64,000 nucleotides of DNA, from positions 7,812,001-7,876,000 of the forward strand of contig JAHCVI010000001.1 of NCBI GenBank assembly GCA_019096155.1, read 5' to 3'. Below are positions 57,138 through 64,000 of this stretch, in pieces; the stretch's first letter is position 1; every line of letters starts with the position of its first letter. Below the pieces are notes generated by a model. That model made no database searches and was not told the DNA's origin. It saw only the letters and a program-made list of their open reading frames with translations. The translations under genes and the position numbers were made by a program. Origin of the DNA: Staphylotrichum longicolle. Its lineage: Eukaryota; Ascomycota; Sordariomycetes; Sordariales; Chaetomiaceae.

Positions 57138-59287
57138 ATGGACTCCGCAACGTGGGCCGTCGCCGACCATTCTGTCCATGCCGAAGACGATTTCCAGCAA
57201 TTCCTCGACATGAACAGCATGGGGAATCTGGGCGACAGCATCAACTACAACTTCCACGACTTCCAGTCCTCCGCTGGCCCTCAATTACTGCAACAGACTC
57301 CCCGGGAGCAGCTCGACATCCCCATGAGCGGCACCGACGCACCCATCCTCCTGTCGCCAGCCGTCCCCGCCATGTCGCACCAGATGCCCGCCATCACAAG
57401 CGCTGCGTCCTACCAGTCCGTGCCGGCGACCATGATGCCGCCTCCCTCTCCGAGCGGCGCCATTGTCGACAGCATCGACGCCCAGATCCAGTTTCTCCAG
57501 CAGCAGAAGCTGCGGCACCAGCAGAGGCAAATAGAGGAGCAGCAGGTCGCCTTCTTCACCCGCCAGCAAACCCGCATGGTCCCCCCGACCCCACAAAGTC
57601 TGGAGCTCCAGCCAGGCGCCAACCAGTACTACCCTCAGGCCAGCTCATCTGAGCAGCCACAGCAACATGCCATTGACTACCGGTATCAGAGGCTCAAGGA
57701 CCAGCCGGACGTACGTAGAATATACTTTTCTCCCATGACGGGAGCGACGGGTTGCTGACATCTTTCCAGATGTCCTTCACTCCATTAGTGTCGCCGGCTG
57801 TCACGCCGCTTGACACCCACTTCACGGTTGATCAGTTTGCTGTGTCGGGTGCCTATTTCAGCCCTCTCACCTCGCCAGCCCTGCACGCCCAGTCAGATCC
57901 TCTCGCGCTGTTTGATCAGATGCACAGTGTCGTAACGACGAGCTCGCCCGTGGACATGGAACTAGACTCGTCGAACTCACACCCAATGCACAACTCGACT
58001 CCTGGCGACCTGGCCAAGAAGATTCGAAAGAACGCCGCGAAGGCGAGGGCAAAGTCTGGCATCAAGCAGTCGCCGATATCCAAACCTCTGCGCCGGAGGA
58101 CTGCAACGACTCCCAGCATGAATGCCCAGGTGCTGAGCGATCTTGCCGAGAGCGTCGAGCAAAGCCAAGATGCTCAGCTTCTTCCCACGCCCATGATGCA
58201 AGGTAATTCTTCGTCGTCCACGACAGGAATCACCGACTCTGAGGACTCGGTCTCCCCCGAGGCTTTGAACGATGTGGCACCTCCTGCTGAAATGCCACCC
58301 CCGCCCATCCCTAAACCGCGATCTGCGAAGCCGTCGCCGTATATTGCCCCGCAAACCAGTACAGTCACGAGCTCCCTTCAGCTGCCACGGCCGGGACTGG
58401 CGTCGCCAGCGACCCCTGCGTCACTGATGAAGTTGAATTCGCCCAATTCCCGCAGCGTTGGCGCCACGACCGGGAGTCAGGAGGCCGTCGTCGACACTGA
58501 CCACATTGAAACTTTTGAGTTGCCAGAGTCCGCAAATTTCCTGAACACCACCGCCGCTGCGTCCACGAGCATCCCCACACCAACACAACCCTCTCAGGAC
58601 ACCAGCTCCTCCAAGACCCCTGCTCTTGCTCCGCTCCCTTCGCCCTCCCTGGTGAAACCCGGCACGGCCTCGGCAACCCAAAGCCCACAGCTCCTCGCGG
58701 GCGCCGGCTTTGGCGCGAGGAAAACGCCGCAACTCCTCCCCCGAGGCAGCAAGAAACGCGGCAGCGTCAGCTCCATCCCGGTCTCGCCGGCCCTCCGCCC
58801 CAAGATCTCGCCTAGCATCAAGCCCCTCCTGCCCGGCGGCCCGGACGTCGAGGAGGCCGCGTCGCACCTGCTCGCCACCAAGTCCAACTACCAGCGCATC
58901 CTCGAGGGCAACACGCTGCCGGGCGTGTCGTACCCGAGCGAGCTCTCGACCAACCTCACGTCCAAGCGCACGTCGCACAAGATCGCCGAGCAGGGCCGCC
59001 GCAACAGGATCAACTCGGCCCTGCAGGAGATCGCGACGCTTCTGCCGCTGCCGCCGCCCAAGGACAGCGAGGGCGAGGGAAGCGACGGGAAGAAGGACAA
59101 GAACGGCGGCGGCGGGGGTGGTGGCGGTGGTGGTGGGAATGCGCCGAACAGCAAGGCGAGCACGGTCGAGATGGCGATCGAGTATATCAAGCAGCTGCAG
59201 AAGGAGGTGGCCGAGGCGAATCGGAGGGCGGAGGAGGCTGAGAAGAAGTTGAGGTTGTCGGAGGGTGGGATGGGGGATGGGGAGTAA
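57138..59287 (+). CDS. nuc-1: bHLH transcription factor of the NUC-1/Pho4 type (phosphate acquisition regulator)
   Basis: 696 residues from exons 57138-57710 and 57770-59287; the intron has GTACGT, GCTGAC and TTCCAG. In Neurospora NUC-1 and yeast Pho4 this type of factor activates phosphatase and phosphate-transport genes at low phosphate, under control of a cyclin-CDK pair. The N-terminus is acidic, with a Gln-rich coiled segment (SIDAQIQFLQQQKLRHQQRQ). The middle is Ser/Pro/Thr-rich. The bHLH lies near the C-terminus: NLTSKRTSHKIAEQGRRNRI and NSALQEIATLLP (basic region and helix 1, from about residue 589; His, Glu and Arg for CACGTG contact). Then comes a loop of about 35 residues with eleven consecutive Gly, then SKASTVEMAIEYIKQLQKEV (helix 2, from about 651) and a short coiled tail. 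The sequence match to NUC-1 around the bHLH is strong; orthology is likely, not proven. Confidence 0.88.
59104..59140. repeat. GGC/GGT repeat encoding poly-Gly in the bHLH loop
   Basis: GGN triplets encode eleven Gly within the loop joining the two helices of the NUC-1-type protein. Confidence 0.8.
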
Positions 59288-60104
59288 AGGGGGGGTTGAA
59301 AAGCCGGGGTTTGCATAAGGTTGGTGTGGGCATCTGGATCGTGTAGGCATAGGGCGAATGTGGGCATCGGATGGAGGAGGACCGGAAAGGGGGTTTGGGG
59401 GGTTATATAATGGAGTTTGGTGGTTTTAATGGGTTGAGAGCCCAGGGAGAACCCCGTTGTTGCTTACGAGACGTGTATCAAAACGCTCGCCCATCTCGAA
59501 CCATCTCGGACACACTCAACTGTGTAGGACATGGTGGGCTTGGGGAATGAGAAAAGCATCTGCTGGGCAGGATAAGTATATGAGAGGACGAGTTAGAAAT
59601 ACCCACGAGACGAGAATTAGGAGACAGGATCTCTATAGTCTTGTTCACTTCGGAGGCCAATATCAATACGAGGTGGCTGTTTGTGACTATATTTGGGACA
59701 TGGGAAGTAACCGTCTACAATGGAGATTCGCAGTTATCCACGGCAAAAACTCCGAGCGGATAGATCAGACGATCTCCCGCACAACCAAAAACGATGGCTT
59801 TCTGGGACAAGGACAGTTGGAAACCGTGAATCGTCATAGGTGGCGAATGGAGCTTAGTATCAGTTAATACCTGCGTTCGGAGTGGGTCTTACGGCTTATT
59901 CCTACATGCTTCTTGACGCTGATATTCTTACGTGAGGAAAGGGACGAAAATGTACTCATCTATCTGACCTTTCACTTTACTGTACCCCGACAGCCTCTGT
60001 AATTGAACCGACCGCCATCCGTGTCTACCAACAAGTGACAACCTCCCCAACGCCCACCACTGTCAACTCTCACACACAAACAAACCCACACGGCACCGCC
60101 AACC
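59288..60104. other. Intergenic between nuc-1 and the three-repeat gene
   Basis: No gene supported. CA-rich leader directly before 60105. Confidence 0.5.
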
Positions 60105-60524
60105 ATGGCTCGAGACACTGCCCCAAGCCAGAACACTACTACAGAAGACCAAGACCTCTACGACATTACCGCTGCCGCCGCCACCGCGGAAGCCGAGATC
60201 CTCGACCAGGCCGGCAGGAACAGGGACAAGGCAGAGCCAACGACGTCAACAACAGCAGCAGGAGGGGAACGCAACAATGAGAATGACGACCTCTACGACG
60301 TCACGGCCGCCGCCGCAGCAGCCGAAGCCGAGATCCTCAACCAGACTGGCAGGGCAAAGACGTCAACGACAACGACGGAAACAACAGCAGCAGGCAAACA
60401 CGATGATGATGATGATGGCAACGAGGACCTCTACGACATAACAACCGCCGCGGCCGCGGCCGAAGCCGAGATTCTGGACAGGCGGGACAGAGAACAGCGG
60501 CAGGTAGAGGGCGGCAGTCGGTGA
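60105..60524 (+). CDS. Small protein with three internal Ala-rich repeats, function unknown
   Basis: Intronless, 139 residues, not recognised. The protein is built of three units of 45-46 residues. Each has a core of about 18 residues, DLYDITAAAATAEAEIL, DLYDVTAAAAAAEAEIL and DLYDITTAAAAAEAEIL, starting at codons 60153, 60288 and 60426. The cores should form Ala-rich amphipathic helices; the linkers are Thr/Asp/Arg-rich and differ. There is no signal peptide or membrane segment. Core conservation at protein level, with synonymous differences at DNA level (for example ATTACC, GTCACG and ATAACA after the DLYD codons), argues for selection and not a recent slippage artefact. The upstream leader is rich in CA and C, as for expressed fungal genes. 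Context (between a phosphate regulator and a nuclear envelope gene) says nothing about role. Confidence 0.7.
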   Translation: MARDTAPSQNTTTEDQDLYDITAAAATAEAEILDQAGRNRDKAEPTTSTTAAGGERNNENDDLYDVTAAAAAAEAEILNQTGRAKTSTTTTETTAAGKHDDDDDGNEDLYDITTAAAAAEAEILDRRDREQRQVEGGSR

Positions 60525-61629
60525 GAGGCTGGCAGGTCGTGAAGCGGAATGGAGAAACACGGAGTGTTGGTAAATGAAGTGAGAGATGAAGAGTTGGGAT
60601 GGGGAGAAGTCGGCCGGGGTTTGCGTGGGTTGGGAGCTGGAATTGGGGTTGGGGCGTATCTCTCAGGGCATCTTGGAAGGAGGAGGGGGAACAATCGGAC
60701 GGAACTGTCATGGGTTGACTGCCATGGGGGTTAAGAAGGGTTAGACCGCCTCTCTTTTTTCTGTCTGCTGACGGGAATGGAATGGTGGGATAGAGCATGG
60801 GCGAGAACGGGGGTGACTTTGGCATTAGGTGCTGCCGCGGATGAGAGCGAGGAAAGTGCCTCGTTGAAGGAGACGAATTGGGGGTGTTCTGTGGCATAGA
60901 ATCGGGAGGAGGGGAAACACTGGTTCGGGTTAAGACAGCCTGAGAAGCTGGTCGATGAGGTAGTGCGCGTGGTGAAATCCATCATGTGGTCAAGTGTATT
61001 CAAACTTGCCAAGTCATACACACTATCAAAAGCTGTGCTCATCCCTCCTCGTCTTGCAAAGATGAAGACCTGGGAAGTAGGTAAGTTGGTGTGGATCGTG
61101 AGTGGTGACGTCGAGGTGCAACTGCCCTGAGTTCGAGCCCAGGCCCCAGAGTGCGAGCAGCCGAACCGAGAAACTGTGGCGCGAGGTTCGTGCCAGCAAG
61201 CGCCACGGTGGCTGAGCAGCTCCATCTGTTGCCACCAGGGCAACAACGCTTGCTCCGCTTTCGTCCGCTTTCGTCATCTGCCCTCAAGTTTGTTTTGTAG
61301 ACTTGCGCTTAGCCCACTTTAGCACATCAACACAACTTTTTTCTTCTCCCCCATAACCCTTATCGATTCAGTTGCAGAGCAAAGGAGCGACCTTGTTGTT
61401 TGCCGCAATTAGACTTGCATTCCGTTGCAGGAGCTTGGATCACCTTGCAGCCCCTTGCATGCATTGCGCCCGCTGCAACTGGCCACTCGATCCCTTTCAC
61501 AGCGACTGCTGCTGCTGCTGCTGCCGCTGCTGATAAGCCTTCGTCATACCTGCCTGACCACTGTGTCGCCCGGAACCTCGACTTTCCATCTCACCTGCCC
61601 GCCCCGCCTCGACACCCCCAAGCATCGCC
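60525..61629. other. Intergenic: promoter and leader of the Src1/Heh gene
   Basis: No gene supported. A CTG/CTGCTG microsatellite (about 61503-61532) lies in the probable leader, 100 bases before the start codon. Confidence 0.55.
61503..61532. repeat. CTG microsatellite in 5' leader
   Basis: Seven to nine CTG/CTGCCG triplets about 100 bases upstream of the Src1/Heh start codon. Confidence 0.7.
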
Positions 61630-63942
61630 ATGTCCGACACAGAGAGCGTCGACTACCTGCAAGGGGACTTTGACCCTAAGTCGCTGACCGTCCCGCGTCT
61701 GCGCTCCATCCTCGTCACCCACAACGTCCACTATCCGTCGCAGGCCAAGAAGCCGCAGCTGATCGAGCTCTTCAACGAACATGTCTTGCCGCAATCGAAC
61801 CAGATCCTGGCCGCGCGCGCCCGCGCGAAGCGGACCAGCAGAGGCATCGTGGATGCTAGTTCCAACAGCACCACCAGCACAGACTTTACCGAGGAGCTGA
61901 TGCCGCCGCCGCCTTCTGCTCGGCGCTCCCGGTCGCCCCGGAAGACAACGAGGATCAAGCGCGAGAGCGAAGACCCAGAACACGCTCCTCTCACGCCTGC
62001 ACCGCTCAGAGAGAGCCCTCGCAAGAGGCAGTCTCGGTCGGCGAGCGCTCAGCCACCACATGCTTCCGACACCGATACCGCCCCCGACGCCGAACCGCCT
62101 CGGTCTGTGAGGCGCGATCGCCGCGTCACACCAGCGCCCAAGCTGGAATCGGCAGAGGAAGAGGACTTTTTCAAGCGGACACCCGAGACCGCGACCGTTT
62201 TCACCAGCGACAATCCTTTCCAGAGCGGGGCCAACTCACCCGCCTCTCCGCTGAAGACCCCTTCCAACCGCCGCAAGACAGCTGGCCTGGATTCGGTGTT
62301 GAGACAGACACAAACGCCCTCGACAGCTCGCCGCCGGACGGATGGCTATGCCTTGGCCGACGTCGAGCACCCTTCCACCGTGTCTCGAAACATTGAGATC
62401 CCTCTCAGTCAGATCGCTAGGCAGAGAACGCCCGAGGTCGAGATTGACGAGGAGTTTACCCCCGAGGAGCAGCTTGCGCTCGATCAGGAAGAGGCCGCTC
62501 ATCCCGAGTTGGCCGTTGCTCGGAGAGCTCCGCAGCCTTCCAAGCGCGGATCGAGTTTGGCGACGCCAATCTGGGTGCTTCTCACAACCCTCTTTGTTGC
62601 CTACGCGGCCTGGTACAGGCAGGAGAAGTTGGCAGTTGGCTATTGTGGGCTTGGTCGCGAATCCACCCAGCTCATCCCCACCAACATTCAGATCCCAGAG
62701 TGGGCGACAGAATTGGCCGCCAAGTACGACGTTCAGAACATTCAGGTCCCCGACTGGCTCACTACCGCTCTGGAGCCGCAATGCGAGCCTTGCCCGCCGC
62801 ACGCCTACTGCTACGAGGACTTTACTGCTCGCTGCGAACCCGACTTCATCCTGAAGCCTCACCCGCTCTCCCTTGGCGGCCTCGTTCCGCTGCCGCCCAC
62901 GTGCGAGCCTGACGGCGAGAAGGTTCGTCGTGTTCAAGCAGTGGCCGACAGGGCCGTCGAGGAGCTGCGCGACCGGAGAGCCAAGTACGAGTGCGGCGAA
63001 CCCCTCGAACCCGAGGGAGAGCCTCTCGACAGCCCTGCGATTGAGGAGCAGGAACTCAAGGAGATCCTCAACAAGAAGCGCAGCAAGAGGATGGCTGCCG
63101 AAGAGTTTGACGAGCTTTGGTCCGCCGCCATCGGAGAGGTCAAGGCGCGGGACGAAGTTGAAGTCCAGCAGGAGGAACCGGAAGGTCCCGAGTAAGTGTC
63201 CTCGTCGTTTTGCGCCTGAACTTCGCCGGTCGTTCCTGCGCATATCGTTATCCATTAGTTTTCTGACCATGGGACTAACCAGACCCGTCGCCGGACCCAC
63301 AGAACCGGAGGTGCCTCTGCCTTTCCGACCACCAAGCTATCGTCCACCTCTCTCGCTCGCCTTTCGTACACGTGCGCGCTCCAGCGGTCGGTCAAGCTCG
63401 GAGTGGCAAGACATCGACTCAGCATTGGTGGACTGATCCTCTCGCTGCTGTCCGTCCTCTACGGCCGCCGCCGCTTCATCCGCAACCGCACCCTGGCGGC
63501 CAAGATTCCGTCCCTGGTGGACGAGGTCCTCGAGCGCCTGGCGACCCAGAAGGAAGTCGCTTTTGAGGCCGGCGACGAGGACGCGTTCCTCTTCCTCCCC
63601 AACCTGCGCGACGACGTGCTCCGCTCCATGCACAGCCTCGCGGACCGCGAGCGCCTGTGGCAGCGGGTGCGCGCCGTCGTCGAGCAGAACAGCAACGTCC
63701 GCACGGGCCAGCGCGAGGGCCGCAACGGCGAGGTGGGCAGGGCGTGGGAGTGGATCGGGCCCAGCCGTATCGCCGCCGCTGGCGACGGGTCGGTGCGTCG
63801 GCGCAAGAGCACCCGCGTGTCGTGGGGCCCGGACGTCAAGGGGGAGATTGAGGATGCTTCTTCTTCTTCGCTGGTCGCCGCCGATGGCCCGGAGCGGAAG
63901 GCGGTCCACAGGAAGTGGGAGGAGGGCCGGCCGATTTACTGA
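61630..63942 (+). CDS. src1: Src1/Heh (LEM-domain family) inner nuclear membrane protein
   Basis: 733 residues when spliced (exons 61630-63191 and 63303-63942). It anchors chromatin at the inner nuclear membrane and, in yeasts, supports nuclear pore quality control. The N-terminal HeH/SAP-like helix-hairpin (residues about 14-50) reads FDPKSLTVPRLRSILVTHNV and PQLIELFNEHVLP. A long basic Ser/Arg/Pro nucleoplasmic linker with nuclear-import-like clusters follows. Helix 1 is ATPIWVLLTTLFVAYAAWY (about 312-330). The luminal domain carries paired Cys (PQCEPCPPHAYCYEDF, TARCEPDF, PTCEPDG). Helix 2 is LSIGGLILSLLSVLYG (about 557-573), and the C-terminal MSC (Man1-Src1) winged-helix-like domain continues through RNRTLAAKIPSLVDEVLERL and GRAWEWIGPSRI to the stop at 63940. 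The intron starts GTAAGT with the in-frame stop TAA at 63193-63195, so the unspliced message encodes only a one-helix form of 521 residues. Confidence 0.93.
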
Positions 63943-64000
63943 TCGATCGTCAGCCTGAGTTGGCTCGGTCTGGGTACTTTTTTGTTTTGTGTGTATCTTT

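Noticed and set aside
61120..61160. GAGTTCGAGCCC, B-box-like on the plus strand
   Set aside because: No acceptor stem or anticodon arm fits around it; not a tRNA.
1..64000. CRISPR arrays, insertion sequences, prophage, secondary-metabolite cluster
   Set aside because: None found. The P450, SDR and ABC transporter are scattered and there is no polyketide, peptide or terpene synthase to form a cluster.

Overview
The window is chromosomal DNA of a filamentous ascomycete, most likely a Sordariomycete close to the Sordariales. The evidence is the gene content (cytochrome c1, Pmt1-type mannosyltransferase, Mph1/FANCM helicase, Mex67, a NUC-1/Pho4-type bHLH factor, a Src1/Heh inner nuclear membrane protein), short introns of about 45-140 bases with GTRNGT donors and CTAAC/CTGAC branch sites, GC-rich third positions, and long low-complexity coding stretches. 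There is no CRISPR array, insertion sequence, phage region or rRNA gene, and I found no convincing tRNA.

Layout. 1-7 kb: the 3' part of cytochrome c1, an MBD4-like DNA glycosylase, a small secreted cyanovirin-N homology (CVNH) protein and a short-chain dehydrogenase, all on +. 7.4-12.7 kb: one large ABCC/MRP-type ABC transporter (+). 13.2-15.5 kb: a disordered three-CxxC zinc-binding protein (-). 15.5-19.6 kb: 4 kb with no supportable gene. 19.6-24.4 kb: a SANT/Myb-like nuclear protein (+) convergent with a cytochrome P450 (-). 25.6-28.6 kb: a GNAT acetyltransferase (+), a two-helix membrane protein (-) and a RidA/YjgF enamine deaminase (-). 29.5-32 kb: Pmt1 (+), sharing a divergent promoter with RidA. 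33.8-36.2 kb: a three-finger C2H2 factor (-), then 4.5 kb without a supportable gene. 40.7-45.7 kb: a frame-broken hypothetical protein (+) convergent with Mph1 (-). 46.6-48.7 kb: Mex67 (+), divergent from Mph1. 52.2-54.5 kb: a kelch-like membrane protein (+). 57.1-59.3 kb: the NUC-1-type regulator (+). 60.1-60.5 kb: a small protein with three internal repeats (+). 61.6-63.9 kb: the Src1/Heh protein (+).

The genes do not form one pathway. Most are core housekeeping genes (respiration, DNA repair, mRNA export, O-mannosylation, nuclear envelope), mixed with lineage-variable accessory genes (CVNH lectin, ABC transporter, P450, SDR). The clearest window-wide oddity is a series of isolated single-base frame breaks inside otherwise well-conserved genes (ABC transporter, P450, RidA, Mph1, the hypothetical at 40.7 kb and probably the glycosylase linker). 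Several sit in or beside homopolymers, and two are in core genes, which points to base-level assembly errors more than to real pseudogenes. The most interesting biological lead is the Src1/Heh gene: its only intron begins with a stop codon and lies just before the second membrane helix, so splicing could switch between a one-pass and a two-pass protein.
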